A DNA stretch of 64,000 bases from Zhuqueibacter pondensis. GTDB taxonomy: Bacteria > Zhuqueibacterota > Zhuqueibacteria > Zhuqueibacterales > Zhuqueibacteraceae. The stretch is from contig JAPDQK010000004.1 of the NCBI GenBank assembly GCA_034505955.1, forward strand, positions 97,425 to 161,424, given 5' to 3'. The notes under the pieces were generated by a model. That model had not been told where the DNA came from. It saw only the letters and a program-made list of their open reading frames with translations, and did no database searches. Shown piece by piece: positions 36,595 through 44,196 of this stretch (position 1 is the stretch's first letter; each line of letters opens with the position of its first letter). A program made the translations under genes and the position numbers.

Positions 36595-38676
36595 ATGAAT
36601 CGATTGTTTACCAAGAGTTTTGCCGTCGGGATAACCTTGTTATTCATCGTTATCCTGAGCTTGCCGGTTTTTGGTCAAACCATCAACGTGACCATGCGGC
36701 TGAATACCGCCACGAACCGCGATACACTCAGGCCGCATCATGTCGTGCAGCTTCGCGGGGAAGCTACCGGAACGGTGACGCCTGCCGTCACCTGGGATCA
36801 GAATACCGGCATTATCCTGAAAAATATCGGCGGCGACTATTGGGAAACGACTTTCCAAATGCAAGCCGGGGCCACCTTGAAATACAAGTTCTGGACCGGA
36901 TTCAATGCCACCACCGGAACCTTCTTCTGGTCAGGTTGGGAAGGCCCCATCAATCCGGCTAATCCGGTTCCGAGCGGTGATAATCGCCTGTTTATTGCCG
37001 GCAACAAGGATACGACATTGGCCCTGCAATTTTATAATGGAGCAGAAACGAAAAAGGATCAGTATTGGCGACCTTACGCCGCAAAGCCGGACACCTTTGC
37101 CGTGTATTTGAGAGTCAACATGGGCGCCTTTATGGAGACCGGCGATTTCAATCCGGATGCCGGCGACCAAGTCGTAGTTCGCGGTTCAGCGCCTCTGGAC
37201 CCGACCAATACGTGGAATACGCTCATCCCTTTAACCAGAGAAGCAGGCAGCGCCGATAACGGCGCCTTCTTTTCCGGCGCGGGATATATCGCAAACAATG
37301 CCGTCACAGCCGGCACCGTACAAAATTTCAAATTTGTGTACTACAAGGGCACGAGTCCCGTTTGGGAAAGCACTCCGAATCGTTTTTTCACTTATTCCGG
37401 AGCCAAAGATACGACAATTCACTGGGTATACTTCAATAATCAGAAACCGACGGGTGGAAAAATCGTCTCCGCAACCCTGATCTGGCAAATGAACACCGAG
37501 GGTTTACAAAAACTGGGACTGTTTGATCGTAACCGTGGCGATAGAATTGTGATCGACGGCGCCAAAGCGTGGGATGTGGCGAACGCCATTCCGATGAACT
37601 ACGTGCCTTTGCTTGGATTGTGGGTGGGTCAGGAAAATTTTAAAAAGGCCCCGGGTGCCGTTCTCGAATATAAAGCAGTGCTGCTCTGGGATGCCTCGCG
37701 TGTCGATCCCGCCAGTCCGAATTATATTCGGGGATTGGATCTTACCGTGCCGCTGCAGTATTGGGAAGAACCTGCCGTGACCGGAACCGGAAATCGCAAC
37801 TACGTTTACACCGATCAGACACAACAAATGATCCCTGGCGATTTGGGATTTGGCTACCAATTCTTCAATAGTTTGCCCAAGGAGGGTGTCATCGAAACTC
37901 CGATCACCGTCACCTTCAATGTCAACATGGCGCCGGCGACGAACGTAGCGACCAATCCATCCAATCCGCTGTTCAGGCCGGGCATTGACACGGTCTGGGT
38001 CAAGTTCCTCGATTGCTTGCTGCCGCTGACCCAAGGAGATGGGATTTATACCAATACTCCACTGATGTTGGAAGACAAGGATGGTGACCTCATTTATTCC
38101 GGTTCATTGGCACTCAAGCCACCGGTGCCGTATGACGTTGCTTTCAGAATCAATTATTCGACTGCAACCGGTGCCATCATTCAAAATGGCGGTGGTTTTC
38201 AAAAAGGCCGCAGCTATTATCAATTTGTTCGTCCGACCAAGGTTAATGCAGATGGCACGATCGTATGGCCATCCCAATACTCATTTCCGGTTCTAGAGTG
38301 GAAGGACAGTAATTTGACCGTGGAAGATCCGCCGGATTTATTTACACCGACCAACGTGGCCGATCGTGAAAAAGGCACTTCCCTCAGAACCTTTGCGTTG
38401 TCGCAGAATTATCCCAATCCATTCTCCCGCCACGGCGGGCCGGAAACTACGATAGAGTACCAAGTGGCTGAAAAGTCCCACGTTCGCATCAGCGTTTATA
38501 ATTTGATGGGACAATTGGTGGCCACGCTGGTTGATAAACAACAGGTGCCAGGAGCCTATTCCATGGCGTGGAATGGAAAAGATTTCAAAGGCAATCCAGT
38601 GCCCTCAGGAATATATTTCGTCAAAATGGTGGCCGGTTCCTTTGAACAATTGAGGAAAATGACGCTCATTCGGTAG
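36595..38676 (+). CDS. Non-catalytic surface protein with tandem beta-sandwich modules and type IX sorting domain
   Basis: A 693-aa exported protein (signal MNRLFTKSFAVGITLLFIVILSLPVFG); AGGAGG precedes the start. It has about four sandwich modules starting near residues 24 (INVTMRLNTATNRDTLRPHH), 165 (FAVYLRVNMGAFMETGDFNP), 300 (ATLIWQMNTEGLQKLGLFD) and 430 (ITVTFNVNMAPATN). The first two are clearly homologous to the modules behind the GH53 domain of the next gene. The C-terminus, about 600-693, is a sorting domain: LSQNYPNPFSRHGG, VRISVYNLMGQLVATLVD, PSGIYFVKM. With no catalytic domain, it looks like a surface glycan-binding protein comparable in role to SusE/SusF. Binding is inferred. Confidence 0.85.
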   Translation: MNRLFTKSFAVGITLLFIVILSLPVFGQTINVTMRLNTATNRDTLRPHHVVQLRGEATGTVTPAVTWDQNTGIILKNIGGDYWETTFQMQAGATLKYKFWTGFNATTGTFFWSGWEGPINPANPVPSGDNRLFIAGNKDTTLALQFYNGAETKKDQYWRPYAAKPDTFAVYLRVNMGAFMETGDFNPDAGDQVVVRGSAPLDPTNTWNTLIPLTREAGSADNGAFFSGAGYIANNAVTAGTVQNFKFVYYKGTSPVWESTPNRFFTYSGAKDTTIHWVYFNNQKPTGGKIVSATLIWQMNTEGLQKLGLFDRNRGDRIVIDGAKAWDVANAIPMNYVPLLGLWVGQENFKKAPGAVLEYKAVLLWDASRVDPASPNYIRGLDLTVPLQYWEEPAVTGTGNRNYVYTDQTQQMIPGDLGFGYQFFNSLPKEGVIETPITVTFNVNMAPATNVATNPSNPLFRPGIDTVWVKFLDCLLPLTQGDGIYTNTPLMLEDKDGDLIYSGSLALKPPVPYDVAFRINYSTATGAIIQNGGGFQKGRSYYQFVRPTKVNADGTIVWPSQYSFPVLEWKDSNLTVEDPPDLFTPTNVADREKGTSLRTFALSQNYPNPFSRHGGPETTIEYQVAEKSHVRISVYNLMGQLVATLVDKQQVPGAYSMAWNGKDFKGNPVPSGIYFVKMVAGSFEQLRKMTLIR

Positions 38677-38705
38677 CTCAGAGATTTGCTCGAGGAGGAT
38701 CAACA

Positions 38706-38735
38706 AAAGGTGCGGAACGCCGCCTCCGCACCTTT
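38706..38735 (+). terminator. Intrinsic terminator after the tandem-module gene
   Basis: AAAGGTGCGGA and TCCGCACCTTT are exact reverse complements around an 8-nt loop, 30 bp after the stop codon. The A-tract and T-tract at the base fit a bidirectional or weak rho-independent terminator, ending the first transcription unit of the locus. Confidence 0.8.
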
Positions 38736-38760
38736 ATGCTTATGTGCATCCCAAGTAACA

Positions 38761-38832
38761 TGTCATTCTGTAAGAATCTTTTTTAGTATCGGCACTTTTC
38801 TCAACCATCAAAAAGATCCTTCCAGGATGACA
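38761..38832. repeat. Palindromic repeat family A, intact copy without insert
   Basis: TGTCATTCTGTAAGAATCTT and AAAGATCCTTCCAGGATGACA form the arms. The right arm runs GATCC-TTCC uninterrupted, which is the empty form of the site that holds the 14-bp unit in other copies. Confidence 0.75.
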
Positions 38833-38900
38833 GTGAGCCATTACTCGGCAAATGACACTTTTTAATCTTTTAACAATGAAATCTTTGCTTTTTGGGCAAA

Positions 38901-39008
38901 GACTGCGTCCGTAGGATTTTAAAAGACAAAATAATTTTTAACAAAATAATTTTAAAATTATTTTGTCTTCAATCCCTGGCCTGCGGCAGGACAGGCATTT
39001 TGTCTTTT
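38901..39008. repeat. Palindromic repeat family C, copy 2, with adjacent 14-bp unit
   Basis: GACTGCGTCCGTAG (38901-38914) precedes AAAAGACAAAATAATTTTTA, and the element closes with CATTTTGTCTTTT at 39008. An additional GC-rich segment (CCTGCGGCAGGACAGGC) splits the right arm. The element ends only 32 bp before the GH53 start, so it forms that gene's leader. Confidence 0.7.
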
Positions 39009-39039
39009 GGGTTCCGGCTTGTCCGGATTGGGTAAAACC

Positions 39040-41283
39040 ATGAGATTCGAACACGTCTTCCGCATCGTACTCATCGTCGTATTCCTCTTTTCGACCGCCA
39101 ATACCCAACCCGACTCCACGAAATTCATCAAAGGCGCCGATGTTTCGTTCATTCCCCAGATTGAAGATTTGGGCGGAGTCTACAAAGTCAACAACATTCC
39201 GCAGGATCCCCTGAAGATATTCAAGGACCATGGGTTCAATTTTATTCGATTGAAGCTCTGGCATACGCCGGCGCAAAATTATGATAATCTCGAAAAAATT
39301 CTCTACATGGCCAAACGCCTCAAGGACAGAGAGCTCGAATTGTTGTTGGATTTTCATTACTCCGATACTTGGGCTGATCCCGGCAGACAACGCAAGCCGG
39401 CGGCCTGGGTGGGGCTGCCATTTGAAGTGTTGAAGGATAGCGTCTATGCCTACACGAAAAACGTGATGCGCGCGCTTTACCAGCAACAGACCTTGCCGGA
39501 GATGGTACAAATCGGCAATGAAATCACTTCCGGCATGCTCTGGAATGACGGCCGCGTGGGCGGCTCCTATAATACCCCTTCGCAGTGGAAGAATCTCGGC
39601 GAATTGATCAAAGCCGGCATTCGCGGCGTCCGCGAAAGTTGCGAGGCCGGAGATTCGGTTCGCATCATGATTCATCTTGATCGCGGCGGCGACAACGGCG
39701 GTTGTCGTTGGTTTTTCGACAACTTGATTTCTCAGGGAGTCGAGTTCGATATCATCGGGCTTTCTTATTATCCTTGGTGGCACGGCACATTGAATGCCGT
39801 GCGAGCAAATTTGAATGATCTCGCCGGGCGATACGGCAAAGACCTCATCATCGTCGAAACCGCCTATCCCTGGACGCTGCAGTGGTTCGACAACAGAACC
39901 AATATCGTCGGCAGTGCGAATCAACTGCATGCCGGCTATCCGGCTACCGTCGATGGACAAGCCGCGTTTCTAACCGAGCTGATCAAAATCGTCCGCAATG
40001 TCAGAAACCAAAAAGGCAAAGGCGTATTCTACTGGGCGCCGGAATATATCTCCGTGCAACCCCTCGGCTCGCCTTGGGAAAATAATACATTGTTCGATTT
40101 CTACGGCAACGTGCTGTCTTCGATGAAAATATTTCTGGAAGAGCCGATTGATTTGATTCCCATCAATGTGACCGTCAGGCTGAATACTTGCACGCTCATG
40201 GACACGCTGCGGCCGCATCACTTCACTCAGATTCGTGGCGAAGTGAGCGGCGTCTCTTCCATCACTCTGCCGGACGGTAAAAAGGTAACTTGGGACAGCG
40301 ATTCTGAATTGATCTTGAAGAATACCGGTGGTGATTACTGGGAAATAACCTTCCAAATGTTCTCTGGGGATACGCTTTCCTATAAATTCTGGAGTGGATT
40401 CAATCGAACGCGAGGGACATTCCAACGGCTCGGCTGGGAAGGCCCGATTACGCCGGCAGGTGGCCTCTCCGGCAATCGGCGCGTTTTTGTCGCCGGGCAA
40501 ACCGATACTGTAATAACTGTTCAGTATTACAATTCCACCGGTGATTCCAAGCCACAATACTGGCAGCCTTTTGAATCAAAAAAAGACTCCATTGCCATTT
40601 ATTTCCGGGTGAATATGGGCAAAGTCATGGCCTCGGGAAGATTCAATCCAAAGGTGAATGGCCCGGTAACGGTTCGGGGCGATGCTGTGGCTTCGGGCGG
40701 AAGTCTCGATTGGCACCTCTCAAAGGTCCGTCTGCACCAAGAAGAATTCAGCGTGAACAACGGATCATTTTGGTCGGGAGTATGTTATATCCCGAAGCGT
40801 GCGTTGCAGTCGGGAAACGTGTTGGAATACAAATTTTTCATTGAAAACGACAACCAGAATGGATGGGAGAATAGCATCGCGAATCGAAAATTGACATTCA
40901 CTCCATCTCTGGTAAACAGTCGCGATGATACCACCATCCACTGGGTGTATTTCGATGAGCCGGGCTCTGTGAGTGAAGTGGCTGATGATGATCGAATGGG
41001 TCCGTTCGTTTTTCAGCTCAGCCAGAACTATCCGAATCCATTCAACCATCAAACCAAGATCGGCTATATCATTCAAACGGCAGATTTTGTTCGCCTGAAA
41101 GTGTACAACGTGCAAGGCAGGTTAATGGCAACTCTTGTCCAGCAACACCAACCGGCTGGCAACTACTCCGTGGTATGGAACGCGCAACAGGAGGATGGAA
41201 CGCCGGCGCCCTCGGGAATCTATCTTCTCCGGCTGGAGACCACTCATGGTATACAAACGCGCAAGGCGCTGGTGGTGAAATAA
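39040..41283 (+). CDS. Arabinogalactan endo-beta-1,4-galactanase (GH53) with beta-sandwich modules and type IX sorting domain
   Basis: A 747-aa secreted enzyme from ATG 39040 (signal MRFEHVFRIVLIVVFLFSTANT). The catalytic GH53 domain, about 25-365, starts IKGADVSFIPQIEDLGG; the acid/base is Glu161 in VQIGNEITSGMLWNDG and the nucleophile is Glu273 in IIVETAYPW. Two sandwich modules follow at about 375-640 (INVTVRLNTCTLMDTLRPHH; IAIYFRVNMGKVMASGRFNP), homologous to those of the preceding gene. The end, about 655-747, is a type IX-like sorting domain (FQLSQNYPNPFN, VRLKVYNVQGRLMATLVQ, PSGIYLLRLE). It cleaves beta-1,4-galactan side chains of pectin at the cell surface. This gene fixes the likely substrate of the locus. 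Confidence 0.93.
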   Translation: MRFEHVFRIVLIVVFLFSTANTQPDSTKFIKGADVSFIPQIEDLGGVYKVNNIPQDPLKIFKDHGFNFIRLKLWHTPAQNYDNLEKILYMAKRLKDRELELLLDFHYSDTWADPGRQRKPAAWVGLPFEVLKDSVYAYTKNVMRALYQQQTLPEMVQIGNEITSGMLWNDGRVGGSYNTPSQWKNLGELIKAGIRGVRESCEAGDSVRIMIHLDRGGDNGGCRWFFDNLISQGVEFDIIGLSYYPWWHGTLNAVRANLNDLAGRYGKDLIIVETAYPWTLQWFDNRTNIVGSANQLHAGYPATVDGQAAFLTELIKIVRNVRNQKGKGVFYWAPEYISVQPLGSPWENNTLFDFYGNVLSSMKIFLEEPIDLIPINVTVRLNTCTLMDTLRPHHFTQIRGEVSGVSSITLPDGKKVTWDSDSELILKNTGGDYWEITFQMFSGDTLSYKFWSGFNRTRGTFQRLGWEGPITPAGGLSGNRRVFVAGQTDTVITVQYYNSTGDSKPQYWQPFESKKDSIAIYFRVNMGKVMASGRFNPKVNGPVTVRGDAVASGGSLDWHLSKVRLHQEEFSVNNGSFWSGVCYIPKRALQSGNVLEYKFFIENDNQNGWENSIANRKLTFTPSLVNSRDDTTIHWVYFDEPGSVSEVADDDRMGPFVFQLSQNYPNPFNHQTKIGYIIQTADFVRLKVYNVQGRLMATLVQQHQPAGNYSVVWNAQQEDGTPAPSGIYLLRLETTHGIQTRKALVVK

Positions 41284-41324
41284 CTCTGCCTCAGTTGAGG
41301 GTGAACAACGACCAACCTCCAAAG

Positions 41325-41397
41325 TGTCATTCTGAAAAGAATCTTTTTTCAATATGGCACTGTTCTTGAAAAGAAAAAAGATGCTTCCAGCATGACA
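41325..41397. repeat. Palindromic repeat family A, intact copy
   Basis: TGTCATTCTGAAAAGAATCTT and AAAAGATGCTTCCAGCATGACA, with the uninterrupted GATGC-TTCC junction, fill the short gap between the GH53 and first GH2 genes. Confidence 0.75.
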
Positions 41398-41421
41398 TTT
41401 GTAAACTAGAATTGTGATCAA

Positions 41422-43749
41422 ATGAAAAGACCCAACTGCGCCAAAAGCATCCTACTTTTCGGGGTACTTTGTGTAACGGCGAATCTCCCGTTAATGAACG
41501 CCGAAGGGTGGCAGCCCGCATCCACGCCTCGTGAGAAAATCAATTTCAATGTCAATTGGCTTTTTTATCGTGGCGAGATCGCCGATGACGCCGCCAAGAA
41601 TCCTTCCTTTGATGATAAGAATTGGCAGATCGTCCACTTGCCCCATTCTCCGAAGATAACGCCGCTCCGGCATCCGTGGCCATTGCCGGATAACCAAGGC
41701 ATCAACTGGTATCGCAAGCGCTTCCCACTGCCGCAGAAATATCGAAACCGCAAGATTTTTGTCGAATTTGAAGGTGCCGATCAGGTCGCCGAGGTGTGGA
41801 TAAATGGCGCCCATCTTGTGACCCACACAGGCTCATACTTGCCTTTTTCCGTCGATATAACCGATTACGTGAAATTCGGTGATCAGGACAATGTCATTGC
41901 GGTGAAAGTGAGCAATTTGGCAAACCGTGACATTCCTGCTTATGGCAATTGGATCAGTTACGGCGGCCTTTATCGGGATGTATATTTGCACATTACCGAT
42001 CGGCTTCATATTACCGATGCCGTTTATGCGAACAAAACCGCCGGGGGCGGCCTCTTCGTCACTTATCCGCTGGTCAACGACACAGTGGCACACATTAACA
42101 TAAAAACTCATGTTCTCAATGAATATCAACAGCCCCAAAAATGTAAAATCAAAACCCATCTTCTTGATGCGGATCACCGTCTGGTTGCCACCGTGGCAAC
42201 GGAAAAGCTCTTGCAGGCGGGGGAAGACTTTACTTTCGATCAGCTCATGCGACTGACGGAGTTTCACCTCTGGCATCCGAATCATCCCTATCTTTACACC
42301 CTTCATTCAGAAGTTTATGCCAATGAAAAACCGGTGGATTCCCATCAGACCCGAATCGGCATTCGGCGTATCCAATTCAGCCACGACGGCGGATTTACCA
42401 TCAATGGCGAACGATTGATATTTATGGGAACCAACCGCGTGCAGGATTATCCTTATGTGGCATGGGCATTCCCCAATTCGGCGCAACGACGAGATGCGCT
42501 GCGTTTGAAGGAAGCCGGATTCCAATACGTCCGCTCCTCGCACAATCCTCAAGACCCTTCCTTCTTGGATGCCTGCGACGAATTCGGCATTCTGGTGATG
42601 GATGGTATTCCCGGATTTCAGTTCATTGGCGGACCAAAATTCCGCGAGCAATCCTATCAAAACATGCGAGAGCTGATCCGCAGAGATCGCAACCACCCTT
42701 CGGTGATTCTGTGGGAATTGTCGTTGAACGAAACCAACTACGATTCGAGCTTTGCCAGAAAGGCGATGCAGATCGGGCATGAAGAATATCCCGGAGACCA
42801 ATGTTTTGTAGCCGGCTGGAAGTTTCCAGAAATTTACGATGTCTTTCTTCAAGCCACCCAACATGGCGCCAGAAACTATGCGGAGAAGACGCCGTTGGTG
42901 ATCAGTGAATATGGGCACTGGGATTATGGCGGCGGCAACAGCACCAGCGATGTCGAGCGGCGCGATGGCGAGGTGGATATGCTGGTGCAGGCAAAAAATC
43001 ATCAGGAATCGTTGAATTTGAACCGGGGATTGCCGTTCCTGTGCGGAGATGGTCTCTGGGTCGGCATGGATTTTCAGTGTTATCCTTCCGGCGTGATCGA
43101 CTATTTTCGACTCCCCAAGTTTTCCTATTATTTTTATCAAAGCCAAAGAGACCCCAATCTCATCTTCAGGGGTATCGATTCCGGCCCCATGGTTTATATT
43201 GCGAATTACTGGACGGAGAACTCGCCGCGAACTGTGACCGTCTTCAGCAATTGCGAACGCATTGATTTGTTTTTAAATGGACAATTGCTTGCCTCGCAAA
43301 AACCTGATACCGGAAAGTCCACAGAAAATTTATTGCATCCACCTTTCACTTTTTCCGACGTTCCTTGGCAACCCGGAGAATTGAGAGCCGTGGGGTACAT
43401 AAATGGCAAGGAAGTCGCTTCCCATGTGCGGCGGACTCCCGGCGAAGCGGCGGCTATCGAAATGAATTTCGATTTACGCGGTGATGCCATTGCCAATGGC
43501 GAAGATATGTTTTTTGTTTATGCGGCCGTGGTCGATAAAAACGGTACCGTCGTACACGACGTGAAGAAAGAAATTTCTTTTCAGGTCACTGGTTCCGGAT
43601 TTTTAATAAGTCCTGAAAAAGTCGAAACCGAAGCCGGCATCGCCGCCGCGTTGATCCGTACCACGACGCAACCGGGACGGGTTGTTATCAAAGCCGAGAC
43701 GGAGGGCCTGAAAGGAGCTGTGGTTTCCAAGAATTGTGTTGAAGAATGA
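41422..43749 (+). CDS. Glycoside hydrolase family 2 (beta-galactosidase-like), first paralogue
   Basis: A 775-aa exported enzyme; the N-terminal segment (SILLFGVLCVTANLPLMNA) is a signal. Domains in order: sugar-binding jelly roll about 35-190 (NWLFYRGEIADDAAKNPSFDDKNWQIVHLPHSP), Ig-like about 195-300, TIM barrel about 305-600, then DUF4982 and Big-like C-terminal domains. The acid/base is Glu437 in WELSLNETNY and the nucleophile is Glu496 in VISEYGHWD. Both are intact. It probably removes terminal galactose from galacto-oligosaccharides made by the GH53. It lacks a sorting domain, so it is likely periplasmic. A paralogue follows. Confidence 0.92.
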   Translation: MKRPNCAKSILLFGVLCVTANLPLMNAEGWQPASTPREKINFNVNWLFYRGEIADDAAKNPSFDDKNWQIVHLPHSPKITPLRHPWPLPDNQGINWYRKRFPLPQKYRNRKIFVEFEGADQVAEVWINGAHLVTHTGSYLPFSVDITDYVKFGDQDNVIAVKVSNLANRDIPAYGNWISYGGLYRDVYLHITDRLHITDAVYANKTAGGGLFVTYPLVNDTVAHINIKTHVLNEYQQPQKCKIKTHLLDADHRLVATVATEKLLQAGEDFTFDQLMRLTEFHLWHPNHPYLYTLHSEVYANEKPVDSHQTRIGIRRIQFSHDGGFTINGERLIFMGTNRVQDYPYVAWAFPNSAQRRDALRLKEAGFQYVRSSHNPQDPSFLDACDEFGILVMDGIPGFQFIGGPKFREQSYQNMRELIRRDRNHPSVILWELSLNETNYDSSFARKAMQIGHEEYPGDQCFVAGWKFPEIYDVFLQATQHGARNYAEKTPLVISEYGHWDYGGGNSTSDVERRDGEVDMLVQAKNHQESLNLNRGLPFLCGDGLWVGMDFQCYPSGVIDYFRLPKFSYYFYQSQRDPNLIFRGIDSGPMVYIANYWTENSPRTVTVFSNCERIDLFLNGQLLASQKPDTGKSTENLLHPPFTFSDVPWQPGELRAVGYINGKEVASHVRRTPGEAAAIEMNFDLRGDAIANGEDMFFVYAAVVDKNGTVVHDVKKEISFQVTGSGFLISPEKVETEAGIAAALIRTTTQPGRVVIKAETEGLKGAVVSKNCVEE

Positions 43750-43766
43750 GCAGCTATTCAGCGATT

Positions 43767-43785
43767 AACCCCGATTGTCGGGGTT
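43767..43785. repeat. Short hairpin related to family F
   Basis: AACCCCGA-TTG-TCGGGGTT, 17 bp after the first GH2 stop codon, resembles the larger inverted repeat at 3580-3670. It could also be a weak terminator, but there is no T-tract. Confidence 0.5.
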
Positions 43786-43807
43786 GGTACAGCGAGTAAC
43801 ATTATCA

Positions 43808-43892
43808 TGTCATCGTGGAACGATCTTTTTGTTATCAAGCACAGTGCTTGTATTGAAAAAGATTCCTACGGACGTAGTCTTCCAGAATGACA
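43808..43892. repeat. Palindromic repeat family A with 14-bp insert
   Basis: The left arm is TGTCATCGTGGAACGATCTT. The right arm AAAGATTC is followed by CTACGGACGTAGTC (43866-43879) and then TTCCAGAATGACA. The insert's own ends, CTACG and CGTAG, are complementary. Confidence 0.8.
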
Positions 43893-44001
43893 TGTTACTT
43901 GGAAGCGTTTTCACCTAATTGAGTATTCCTTAGCCACACAACTCTGGATGTCATTCAGGAGGAATTACCATGTGCGTTTTCACATCCATCGCGATGAAAA
44001 T

Positions 44002-44075
44002 GTAGCGCAGACATCCTACGGACGCAGTCTTGTCTGCATGCAGGCTGGCTACGCCCGTGGGGAAGCCTGCGCTAC
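44002..44075. repeat. Palindromic repeat family B, copy 2, carrying two 14-bp inserts
   Basis: Arms GTAGCGCAG...CTGCGCTAC. CTACGGACGCAGTC (44016-44029) splits GACATC from TTGTCTGC, exactly as in copy 1 at 2729-2798. The opposite-strand unit GGCTACGCCCGTGG (44047-44060) splits the other arm (GCAGGCT / GGAAGCCTGC). Confidence 0.8.
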
Positions 44076-44079
44076 AGCA

Positions 44080-44149
44080 TTTCCGAGGTAATCTTTTTTG
44101 ATTCGAGCACTCGGCTTGGATTCAAAAAAGACGCTTTCAGTTTTGACAT
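44080..44149. repeat. Diverged palindromic repeat family A copy
   Basis: TTTCCGAGGTAATCTTTTTT ... AAAAAAGACGCTTTCAG then TTTTGACA keeps the spacing and the T/A-rich centre of family A, with more mismatches and no insert. Together with the three preceding repeats it fills the 447-bp gap between the GH2 genes; no gene is seen in that gap. Confidence 0.5.
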
Positions 44150-44196
44150 TTACGAATGGAACGAATTTTACCCGAATTCTGACAAAGGGCAGGCGC

